This document shows positions 1-5,219 of a stretch of 7,413 nt of DNA, one piece after another. The DNA lies in the NCBI GenBank assembly GCA_017853735.1, contig JAFMJA010000135.1, forward strand, positions 1-7,413, read 5' to 3'. The translations under genes were made by a program, and so were the position numbers. Within the stretch, counting starts at the first letter, position 1. Each line of letters begins with the position of its first letter. Origin of the DNA: Burkholderiaceae bacterium. GTDB lineage: Bacteria > Pseudomonadota > Gammaproteobacteria > Burkholderiales > Burkholderiaceae_C. The notes beneath the pieces are model-generated. The model was not told where the DNA came from and made no database searches. It saw only the letters and a list, made by a program, of their open reading frames with translations.

Positions 1-182
1 CCGGGATCCACCATGACCGCAAATCGGGGGAGAAACTGTTTGCACTGGCTGATGAGCAAGTCCACCTGGGTGGAAGCAGTCAGTGCAAACACTTCGAAAC
101 GATCGGGATGGCGGGCAATCACATCCAGTGTGTTTCGGCCGATGGAGCCGGTTGCGCCAAGAATGGTGACCCGCTGCTTCAT
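1..182 (-). CDS. dxr: 1-deoxy-D-xylulose 5-phosphate reductoisomerase, N-terminal part (gene runs off the left edge)
   Basis: DXR converts 1-deoxy-D-xylulose 5-phosphate to 2-C-methyl-D-erythritol 4-phosphate with NADPH, the committed step of the cytoplasmic MEP isoprenoid pathway. Only the first 60 codons are present. The protein begins MKQRVTILGATGSIGRNTLD, with the family's N-terminal nucleotide-binding motif GATGSIG at residues 9-15, followed by the conserved stretch VIARHPDRFEVFALTAS. The ATG at 182-180 overlaps the cdsA stop in an ATGA arrangement, so translation is probably coupled to cdsA. Its product makes precursors for the isoprenoid chain that the neighbouring uppS enzyme extends. 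The catalytic and C-terminal domains lie outside the window. The frame is open to the window end with no sign of damage. The identification is firm from the N-terminus plus the conserved cdsA-dxr gene order. Confidence 0.93.
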   Translation of the reverse strand, partial: MKQRVTILGATGSIGRNTLDVIARHPDRFEVFALTASTQVDLLISQCKQFLPRFAVMVDP

Positions 183-1036
183 CGAGCGCTCAGGGCGAAC
201 AGCATCATGGCCAGAGGCAAAGTCGGCAAGAGCGCATCGATCCTGTCAAGCACCCCGCCGTGTCCGGGTAACAGTTGGCTGCTGTCCTTGACCCCGGCAC
301 TACGCTTGACCAAAGACTCCACCAGGTCCCCCACCACGCTCATGCCGGTGATCAGCAACAAGGACAGCACCATCAGGAAAACACCGCCGCCCACACTCAG
401 GTAGGCCATGAAACTCGACCCAGGCACCATCCCGCTCAGCTCCAGCCCGCGCCAGACAAAAGCCACAGCAACAACGCAGACGAGCCCGCCCAGAACCCCT
501 TCCCAGGTCTTGCCTGGACTGATGCTTGGCGCCAGCTTGGCGGCCACCCACCGGCCGCCCCATTTTCTGCCCGCAAAGTAAGCCCCAATATCTGCCGCCC
601 AAACCAGCGCCATCACGGATATCAGAAAACCTGCTCCGATTCTGTGTGCATGGGCGGCGGCCAGCCAGGTCAGCCATGCCGCCAACAGCCCCCCCAACAA
701 CCGAACAGGTTGAGGCAGCTTGCTCCAACTGGCGACACCAGCTTTGAGAAGGGCTGCTCCCAGCAAGATCCAGGCTGAACCAGCCGCCACCCAAAACCCA
801 GTCATAGGCCGATCGGCAAGCCCAAGGTCCCAGGCCATGACGCATGCCAGCAGGCACGCAAAAGCAGACATCCAGGCGCCCAACTGCCCCAATCCATTGA
901 GGCGACCCCATTCCCATCCGGCGGCTGCCAGCAAGACCAAGGTCACACTTCGCCAGGCCCAGAGTGGTGGATAAAGAAGTGGCGGTATCAGCAACAACAG
1001 CAGGCAGGCAGCAGTGAGGATGCGCAGTTTAAGCAT
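179..1036 (-). CDS. cdsA: Phosphatidate cytidylyltransferase (CDP-diglyceride synthase)
   Basis: CdsA is an integral inner-membrane enzyme that makes CDP-diacylglycerol from CTP and phosphatidic acid, the branch point for phospholipid synthesis. The 285-residue protein has the usual family length and is mostly hydrophobic, with a clear first membrane segment at about residues 5-22 and several more after it. The full family signature lies at residues 241-267: SLVKR, then KD, then LPGHGGVLDRID. A second conserved block at about 148-180 reads ADIGAYFAGRKWGG, then SPGKTWEG. The ATG at 1036 lies 20 bases after the uppS stop. No strong Shine-Dalgarno sequence is visible (only an AGG very close to the ATG), so coupling to uppS is likely. 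The stop overlaps the dxr start. Nothing is odd about the protein, and the assignment is firm. Confidence 0.96.
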   Translation of the reverse strand: MLKLRILTAACLLLLLIPPLLYPPLWAWRSVTLVLLAAAGWEWGRLNGLGQLGAWMSAFACLLACVMAWDLGLADRPMTGFWVAAGSAWILLGAALLKAGVASWSKLPQPVRLLGGLLAAWLTWLAAAHAHRIGAGFLISVMALVWAADIGAYFAGRKWGGRWVAAKLAPSISPGKTWEGVLGGLVCVVAVAFVWRGLELSGMVPGSSFMAYLSVGGGVFLMVLSLLLITGMSVVGDLVESLVKRSAGVKDSSQLLPGHGGVLDRIDALLPTLPLAMMLFALSAR

Positions 1037-1056
1037 GCCTGGGATTTTGATCCAAA

Positions 1057-1788
1057 TCAGGAGGATTTCCCCGCATCCTTGGGATGAAGGAGTTGGGAAG
1101 AGGTCTGACCGAAGCGGCGCTCGCGGCCAGAGAATGCGGCAATCGCCCGATCCAGTTCAGCGTCATCAAAATCAGGCCATAGTCGTTCGCTGAAATAAAG
1201 TTCGGCGTAAGCCGCCTGCCAGAGCAAAAAATTACTCAAACGCATCTCACCGCCGGTACGGATGATCAAATCCGGGTCTGGCACATGCGCCATTGCCATG
1301 CTCGAGGCCAGACTGGCCTCCGTGATGGCCTGACCCGATGCACACAGTTTGGTCGCTGCCTGGGCCACATCCCAGCGGCCGCCATAATTGAAACAGATGT
1401 TGAGTACCAGCCGATTGCCCTGGGCAGTCGCCGATTCAGCCTGTGCCAGACCGGCACAGATCTTTTCAGACAGGCCCGTGCGTTCGCCGACAAAATGCAG
1501 TTGCACCCCATCTTTTCGTAGTTGCGCCACCTCCTTGCCAAGGGCCGTTGCCAGCAGATCCATCAAGCCAGAGACTTCATCGGCAGGCCGGCGCCAGTTT
1601 TCGGAGGAGAAAGCAAACACGGTGAGCACAGCCACGCCGCGCTGGACACAGGCCCGGATACATTGCCTGAGACTTTCCATGCCCTGGCGGTGACCAGCCA
1701 GACGGGGCATCAGGCGCTTGTTCGCCCAACGGCCGTTGCCGTCCATGACGATAGCGATGTGATGCGGCGCTTGACTCATGGCGGGCAA
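1057..1788 (-). CDS. uppS: Undecaprenyl diphosphate synthase (cis-prenyltransferase)
   Basis: UppS condenses eight isopentenyl diphosphates onto farnesyl diphosphate to make C55 undecaprenyl diphosphate, the lipid carrier for peptidoglycan and surface polysaccharides. It acts as a cytoplasmic or membrane-associated dimer. The conserved IAIVMDGNGRWA block contains the catalytic Asp (D16 from the start used here). FAFSSENW lies at 58-65, FNYGGRWD at 133-140, and the family signature DLIIRTGGEMRLSNFLLWQ spans 173-191. The start is uncertain. A TTG at 1788 has TTGAGG five bases upstream. An ATG at 1779 (giving MSQAPHHIA and 240 residues) is the more usual codon but sits 14 bases from that site. 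I chose TTG on spacing alone. The gene follows frr after a gap of about 120 bases and precedes cdsA by 20 bases. The function is certain; only the first three residues are in doubt. Confidence 0.95.
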   Translation of the reverse strand: MPAMSQAPHHIAIVMDGNGRWANKRLMPRLAGHRQGMESLRQCIRACVQRGVAVLTVFAFSSENWRRPADEVSGLMDLLATALGKEVAQLRKDGVQLHFVGERTGLSEKICAGLAQAESATAQGNRLVLNICFNYGGRWDVAQAATKLCASGQAITEASLASSMAMAHVPDPDLIIRTGGEMRLSNFLLWQAAYAELYFSERLWPDFDDAELDRAIAAFSGRERRFGQTSSQLLHPKDAGKSS

Positions 1789-1793
1789 GAAAA

Positions 1794-1799
1794 CCTCAA
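1794..1799 (-). promoter_or_regulatory. Ribosome binding site of uppS (TTGAGG)
   Basis: On the minus strand TTGAGG is followed by TTTTC and then TTG (1788-1786), a spacing of five bases. The in-frame ATG nine bases further on (1779-1777) would be 14 bases away, which is long for a Shine-Dalgarno site. This site therefore favours the TTG start, although ATG is the commoner start codon and cannot be excluded. Confidence 0.5.
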
Positions 1800-1816
1800 G
1801 AGCCTAGCCGCCAATC

Positions 1817-1861
1817 AAAAAAGCGCAAACAGCTCATCAGGCGGGAGCCAGAAACAGCGCC
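1817..1861 (-). terminator. Weak terminator-like hairpin between frr and uppS
   Basis: Read on the minus strand, GGCGC (1861-1857) can pair with GCGCT (1826-1822, one G-T pair). Inside it, TGGCTC (1850-1845) pairs with GAGCTG (1835-1830, G-T pairs at the end) around a nine-base loop. Six Ts follow the outer stem (1822-1817). The interior loop is asymmetric (six and three bases), so the fold is only moderately stable. It occupies much of the roughly 120-base gap, in which I find no other gene and no strong promoter. It could reduce transcription into uppS-cdsA-dxr; this is inference from the fold only. Confidence 0.35.
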
Positions 1862-1908
1862 GAGATAGAAAAGTGAGAAAAGGATGGAGACTTGCAAGGC
1901 GCCTGCTC

Positions 1909-2469
1909 TCAGACCGCCATGATTTCTTGTTCCTTTGCGGATACCAACTGATCAATGGAGGCCACATGCCGATCGGTCAGCTTCTGGATATCGGCCTCAG
2001 AGCGCTTCTGATCATCCTCGGACGCCAGCTTGTCCTTGACTAGCTTTTTCACCGCCTCGTTGGCATCGCGCCGAAGATTGCGCACAGCGATCTTGGCATT
2101 CTCGCCTTCATGGCGTACCAGCTTGGTCATTTCCTTGCGCCGCTCTTCGCTCATGGGCGGCATGGGCACCCGGATCAAATCTCCCATGGAGGCAGGGTTG
2201 AGACCCAGGTCACTCTCACGGATGGCTTTTTCAATCTTGGCGCCCATGCCTTTTTCCCAGGGCTGCACGCTGATGGTGCGCGCATCCAACAAGGACACAT
2301 TGGCCACCTGGTTGAGTGGCACCTGGGAGCCGTAATACTCCACCTGAATGGCATCCAGCAGGGCTGGGTTAGCCCGGCCGGTTCGTATCTTGGAGAGGTT
2401 GTTTTTCAAGGCATCGATGGACTGATCCATCTTGGATTCGATGCTTTTTTTGATATCGACTATGGTCAT
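1909..2469 (-). CDS. frr: Ribosome recycling factor
   Basis: RRF works with EF-G in the cytoplasm to split the post-termination ribosome and free it for another round. The 186-residue product has the standard family length. It shows the long three-helix-bundle domain with SKIRTGRANPALLD (26-39) near the start, the smaller domain around VPLNQVANV and RTISVQPW (64-71), and the conserved helix with VRNLRRDAN (129-137). The frame stays open ten codons further upstream. The ATG at 2469 is chosen because MTIVDIKKSIESKM aligns with family N-termini and AAGGAG lies seven bases before it. The upstream extension would reach back to the pyrH stop. The gene follows pyrH by 30 bases, consistent with co-transcription. 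Nothing is missing or unusual. Confidence 0.97.
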   Translation of the reverse strand: MTIVDIKKSIESKMDQSIDALKNNLSKIRTGRANPALLDAIQVEYYGSQVPLNQVANVSLLDARTISVQPWEKGMGAKIEKAIRESDLGLNPASMGDLIRVPMPPMSEERRKEMTKLVRHEGENAKIAVRNLRRDANEAVKKLVKDKLASEDDQKRSEADIQKLTDRHVASIDQLVSAKEQEIMAV

Positions 2470-2476
2470 TTCTGTA

Positions 2477-2482
2477 CTCCTT
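2477..2482 (-). promoter_or_regulatory. Ribosome binding site of frr (AAGGAG), fixes the start
   Basis: On the minus strand AAGGAG is followed by TACAGAA and the ATG at 2469. This near-consensus site at seven bases supports the 186-residue start over the ten-codon-longer frame. Confidence 0.85.
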
Positions 2483-2499
2483 GCGACTTGTCGGCGCAC

Positions 2500-3222
2500 T
2501 CAGGCGTATACCAGGGTGCCCTCATCCTCACCCATGACCACCCGCTTCAGGGCGCCATGCTTGATGATGGAGAAAACCTTGATCGGCAATTTCTGGTCAC
2601 GGCACAGGGCAAACGCGGTGGCATCCATGATGCCCAGGTTGCGCGCCATGGCTTCGTCAAAGCTCAGCTTGCTGTAGCGGGTGGCAGCAGGGTCCTTTTT
2701 GGGATCGGCGGAGTAAACACCATCCACCTTGGTCGCCTTCAATACCACTTCGGCACCGATCTCGGCGCCGCGCAGTGCGGCAGCGGTGTCGGTGGTGAAA
2801 AAAGGATTGCCGGTACCAGCGGCAAATACAACCACCTTGCCCTCTTCAAGATACTGCAGGGCCTTGGGGCGTACATAGGGCTCGACCACCTGCTCGATGG
2901 CAATGGCCGACATCACCCGCGCCGTCAGCCCTGCCTTGTTCATGGTATCGGCCAGGGCCAGAGCGTTCATGACCGTGGCCAGCATGCCCATGTAGTCGGC
3001 CGTTGCCCGGTCCATGCCAACCGATCCGCCAGCGACGCCGCGAAACAGGTTGCCACCGCCAATCACCACCGCCAGTTCAACTCCAAGTCGGGTGACTTCT
3101 GCCACCTCCTGCACAATGCGCTGAATCGTGGCATGGTTGATGCCAAAGGCATCCTCACCCATCAAAGCCTCACCCGACAGCTTGAGCAGAATGCGCTTAT
3201 GGGCTGGATGATTGGCGGGCAT
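2500..3222 (-). CDS. pyrH: UMP kinase (uridylate kinase)
   Basis: PyrH phosphorylates UMP to UDP with ATP in pyrimidine nucleotide synthesis. The bacterial form is a cytoplasmic hexamer of the amino acid kinase fold, usually activated by GTP and inhibited by UTP. The 240-residue protein has the normal length and all the expected blocks: KLSGEAL (14-20) at the phosphate site, VIGGGNLFRG (53-62), MDRATADYMGMLATVMNAL (70-88), the UMP/phosphate loop AAGTGNPFFTTDTAA (134-148), and KATKVDGVYSADP (162-174) at the ATP site. The ATG at 3222 has AAGGAG eight bases upstream. The gene lies 95 bases after tsf, beyond a terminator-like hairpin, and 30 bases before frr. This tsf-pyrH-frr order is widely conserved in bacteria. 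Confidence 0.97.
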   Translation of the reverse strand: MPANHPAHKRILLKLSGEALMGEDAFGINHATIQRIVQEVAEVTRLGVELAVVIGGGNLFRGVAGGSVGMDRATADYMGMLATVMNALALADTMNKAGLTARVMSAIAIEQVVEPYVRPKALQYLEEGKVVVFAAGTGNPFFTTDTAAALRGAEIGAEVVLKATKVDGVYSADPKKDPAATRYSKLSFDEAMARNLGIMDATAFALCRDQKLPIKVFSIIKHGALKRVVMGEDEGTLVYA

Positions 3223-3304
3223 CAGGGCGTCTCCTTGAATGGCTTGTTGGGGCGGGTCCCTCGAATCACCTGAATGTCGGACCAGTCGTATGGTACGGTA
3301 TTTG

Positions 3305-3326
3305 AAAAAAAGCCGGTTCAGCCAGC
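3305..3326 (-). terminator. Intrinsic terminator-like hairpin at the end of tsf
   Basis: On the minus strand GCTGG (3326-3322) pairs with CCGGC (3316-3312), one pair being T-G, around the loop CTGAA. Seven Ts follow directly (3311-3305). The tsf stop codon TGA (3320-3318) lies in the loop, so a ribosome finishing tsf would cover the stem. The stem is short, so termination is probably partial and sensitive to translation. The rest of the tsf-pyrH gap (3223-3304) holds the pyrH ribosome binding site and no promoter that I can call with confidence. Confidence 0.55.
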
Positions 3327-4211
3327 CTGCTTGGCAGCAGCCACCTGAGCAGCCACTTCGGCAGCGAAATCGTCTGTCCTTTTTTCGATACCCTCACCCA
3401 CCACGTAAAGGGTGAAAGACTTCACCGCAGTGGCTTTTTCCTTGAGCATCTGCTCAACCGTCTGCTTGTCATTTTTGACAAAGGGCTGGTTAAACAACGA
3501 AACCTCTTTCAGGTATTTCTGCACCGAGCCTTCAATCATCTTGGCAGCGATGTCAGCCGGCTTGCCCGACTCGGCCGCCTTGGCTGTGGCAACTGAACGT
3601 TCCTTGGCAATCAGGTCTGCTGGTACATCCGAACTGGTCAGCGCCACAGGCTTCATCGCCGCAACATGCATGGCTACATCTTTGGCTGCCACCTCATTGC
3701 CATCGAACTCCACCACTACCCCAATGCGTGTTCCATGCAGGTAAGAGGCCAGCTTGGCGCTGGATGAAAAACGCTTGAATCGGCGGAAGGACATGTTCTC
3801 GCCGATTTTCCCGATCAGGCCCTTGCGCACTTCTTCCAGGGTGGGTCCGAAACCGTCCTGGCTGTAAGGCAAGGCGACGAGCGCGGCCAGGTCAGCGGGA
3901 TTGTGTTTGACGATGAGTTCAGCAGCCGCCCTGGCCAAGGCCAGAAAACTGTCGTTTTTGGTGACGAAGTCGGTTTCACAGTTGACCTCGATCATGGCGC
4001 CCTGCGAACCCTCAATGCAGCTGGCCACGACGCCTTCAGCGGTCACGCGTGAGGCGGCTTTGCCGGCCTTGGTGCCCAATTTGACGCGTAGTACTTCTTC
4101 GGCTTTGGCCATATCGCCGTCGGCCTCGGTCAGCGCCCTCTTGCATTCCATCATCGGGGCGTCGGTTTTGGCGCGCAGTTCAGCGACCATGCTTGCAGTG
4201 ATAGCAGCCAT
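3318..4211 (-). CDS. tsf: Translation elongation factor Ts
   Basis: EF-Ts is the guanine-nucleotide exchange factor that releases GDP from EF-Tu so that it can bind GTP and aminoacyl-tRNA again. The 297-residue protein has a normal length. The N-terminal UBA-like domain (about 1-50) contains LRAKTDAPMMECKRAL (12-27). The core carries the EF-Tu contact motif TDFV at 80-83, within NCETDFVTKN, at the same position as in Escherichia coli. The C-terminal part keeps QPFVKNDKQTVEQML. The ATG at 4211 has GGAG six bases upstream, and MAAITASMVAELR matches family starts. The gene follows rpsB, as in most bacteria, but a strong hairpin and T tract lies between them. That arrangement suggests that EF-Ts is made at a different level from S2. 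Confidence 0.97.
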   Translation of the reverse strand: MAAITASMVAELRAKTDAPMMECKRALTEADGDMAKAEEVLRVKLGTKAGKAASRVTAEGVVASCIEGSQGAMIEVNCETDFVTKNDSFLALARAAAELIVKHNPADLAALVALPYSQDGFGPTLEEVRKGLIGKIGENMSFRRFKRFSSSAKLASYLHGTRIGVVVEFDGNEVAAKDVAMHVAAMKPVALTSSDVPADLIAKERSVATAKAAESGKPADIAAKMIEGSVQKYLKEVSLFNQPFVKNDKQTVEQMLKEKATAVKSFTLYVVGEGIEKRTDDFAAEVAAQVAAAKQAG

Positions 4212-4253
4212 TGTTTTCTCCGTAATCAGTTCAACTCAAATCAAAATCAACTT

Positions 4254-4280
4254 AAAAAAAAGGGGCACTACGCGCCCCTT
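4254..4280 (-). terminator. Strong intrinsic terminator or attenuator between rpsB and tsf
   Basis: On the minus strand GGGGC (4278-4274) and GCCCC (4266-4262) form a perfect five-pair GC stem, extended by two A-T pairs, around a seven-base loop. It is followed by eight Ts (4261-4254). This is the best-formed terminator in the window. It lies in the 88-base gap between two genes that are normally co-transcribed, with tsf starting about 40 bases later. An attenuator in the rpsB-tsf spacer is known in Escherichia coli, so partial read-through is the likely use. I see no clear separate tsf promoter in 4212-4253. Confidence 0.85.
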
Positions 4281-4299
4281 GGGTCTGGAAATTGGCAAC

Positions 4300-5052
4300 T
4301 CAGGAGGAGGCTTCATCCACTTCCACAAATTCATCGCCGGTCTCGGCTGTCACAGCCTTGACGACATCGTCCACCGCATTGGCGCGTCCTTCCAGAATGG
4401 CGTCGGCAATGCCGCGGGCATACAAGGTGACGGCCTTGGAGGAGTCATCGTTGCCAGGAATCACGTAATCAATGCCTTCGGGCGAATGGTTGGAATCGAC
4501 CACGCCAATCAGCGGAATTCCAAGCTTTTGGGCCTCGGCCACAGCAATCTTGTGGTAGCCGACGTCGATCACAAAAATCGCATCGGGCAGGTTGTTCATA
4601 TCCTGAATACCGCCAATGTCTTTTTCAAGCTTATCCATTTCACGCACAAACATGAGCTGTTCCTTCTTGCTCATGGCGTCCAGGCCGATTTCCTGCTGGG
4701 CCTTCATATCCTTCAGGCGCTTAATCGAAGTCTTGACCGTTTTGAAGTTGGTCAGCATGCCACCCAGCCAACGCTGGTCAACATAGGGCACGCCAGCTCG
4801 CTTGGCCTCGGCAGCAACGATATCGCGGGCTGTTCGCTTGGTACCGACCATCAGGACCGTTCCGCGCTTGGCAGCCAGTTGTCTGGCAAACTTGGCGGCC
4901 TCCTGGAACATCGGCAAAGACTTTTCCAGGTTGATGATATGAATCTTGTTGCGATGGCCAAAAATAAAGGGGGCCATCTTGGGATTCCAGAAGCGGGTCT
5001 GGTGTCCGAAGTGGACACCGGCTTCCAGCATTTGACGCATGGTCGTGGACAT
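4300..5052 (-). CDS. rpsB: 30S ribosomal protein S2
   Basis: S2 binds late to the 30S subunit near the mRNA exit side and is needed for initiation; in Escherichia coli it also represses its own operon. The 250-residue product has the usual length. Visible landmarks are the N-terminal MLEAGVHFGHQTRFWNPKM (8-26), NLEKS (41-45), VDQRWLGGMLTNF (91-103), the coiled-coil-like basic and acidic segment at about 105-147, the second family signature from PDAIFVIDVGYHKIAVAEA (156-174), and VVDSNHSPEGIDYVIPGND (184-202). The frame is open 15 codons upstream, but MSTTMRQML at 5052 is the family start and has GGAG seven bases before it. It is the first gene of the minus-strand cluster and follows a structured leader and a likely extended -10 promoter. 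Confidence 0.98.
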   Translation of the reverse strand: MSTTMRQMLEAGVHFGHQTRFWNPKMAPFIFGHRNKIHIINLEKSLPMFQEAAKFARQLAAKRGTVLMVGTKRTARDIVAAEAKRAGVPYVDQRWLGGMLTNFKTVKTSIKRLKDMKAQQEIGLDAMSKKEQLMFVREMDKLEKDIGGIQDMNNLPDAIFVIDVGYHKIAVAEAQKLGIPLIGVVDSNHSPEGIDYVIPGNDDSSKAVTLYARGIADAILEGRANAVDDVVKAVTAETGDEFVEVDEASS

Positions 5053-5059
5053 GAAACTG

Positions 5060-5063
5060 CTCC
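5060..5063 (-). promoter_or_regulatory. Ribosome binding site of rpsB (GGAG), fixes the start
   Basis: On the minus strand GGAG is followed by CAGTTTC and the ATG at 5052. The longer frame beginning at 5097 lacks such a site and starts inside the leader stem, so it is rejected. Confidence 0.8.
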
Positions 5064-5079
5064 AAAGGTTAGGTCTAAA

Positions 5080-5156
5080 ATTCGGCTCGCTGATCACAGC
5101 GCAAGCGCCCTTAAGGACTGACTTGTGATCGCTGCAACACCTGGAATGAGCCGATT
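5080..5156 (-). promoter_or_regulatory. Structured 5' leader of rpsB, candidate autoregulatory RNA element
   Basis: On the minus strand CGGCTC (5153-5148) pairs perfectly with GAGCCG (5088-5083). Inside it, GATCACA (5130-5124) pairs perfectly with TGTGATC (5098-5092), and GC/GC pairs can extend that stem past a bulged A. The apical part holds CCTTAAGGG and GCGCTTGCGC, which can form a further small hairpin. The element ends about 28 bases before the rpsB start codon and 20 before its ribosome binding site. Escherichia coli S2 represses rpsB-tsf through the rpsB leader, so a similar role is plausible here. That role is inference, and I do not recognise a specific published motif. Confidence 0.55.
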
Positions 5157-5207
5157 TGCGTTTTCTTCACTCCAAAAGAACATACTTCTCTTGTGCAAAG
5201 CCTTGGA

Positions 5208-5216
5208 ATTCTAACA
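5208..5216 (-). promoter_or_regulatory. Likely extended -10 promoter of rpsB
   Basis: On the minus strand TGTTAGAAT has the TG of an extended -10 element one base before TAGAAT, a five-of-six match to TATAAT. The -35 position holds only a poor match, which is usual for extended -10 promoters. Transcription would begin at about 5200-5202 and give a leader of about 150 nt that contains the stem at 5083-5153. The element abuts the start codon of the divergent amidase gene, so the two transcription units may interfere. Confidence 0.5.
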
Positions 5217-5219
5217 TAA

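Noticed and set aside
275..778. Plus-strand open frame opposite cdsA
   Set aside because: cdsA has its full family signature in the opposite direction; the translation of this frame is rich in Gln, His and Pro with no motif.
2110..3273. Long plus-strand open frame (about 387 codons) opposite frr and pyrH
   Set aside because: It covers the coding strand of two complete, recognisable genes and the gap between them; the His- and Gly-rich translation is typical of antisense shadow frames.
3281..3304. Three five-base units beginning TAC (TACCG, TACCA, TACGA) on the minus strand before pyrH
   Set aside because: Too short and imperfect to call a repeat or an operator; likely chance.
3901..5121. 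Long plus-strand open frame (about 400 codons) opposite tsf and rpsB
   Set aside because: It is antisense to two certain genes, runs through the terminator and gap between them, and its translation resembles no family; it is a by-product of codon bias on the other strand.
5156..5217. Possible plus-strand -35/-10 pairs for the amidase (TTGCGT with CATACT, TTGTGC with TAACAT)
   Set aside because: Spacings of 19 and 15 with four-of-six matches at -10 are no better than chance in AT-rich leader sequence, and the second would place the start inside the coding sequence.
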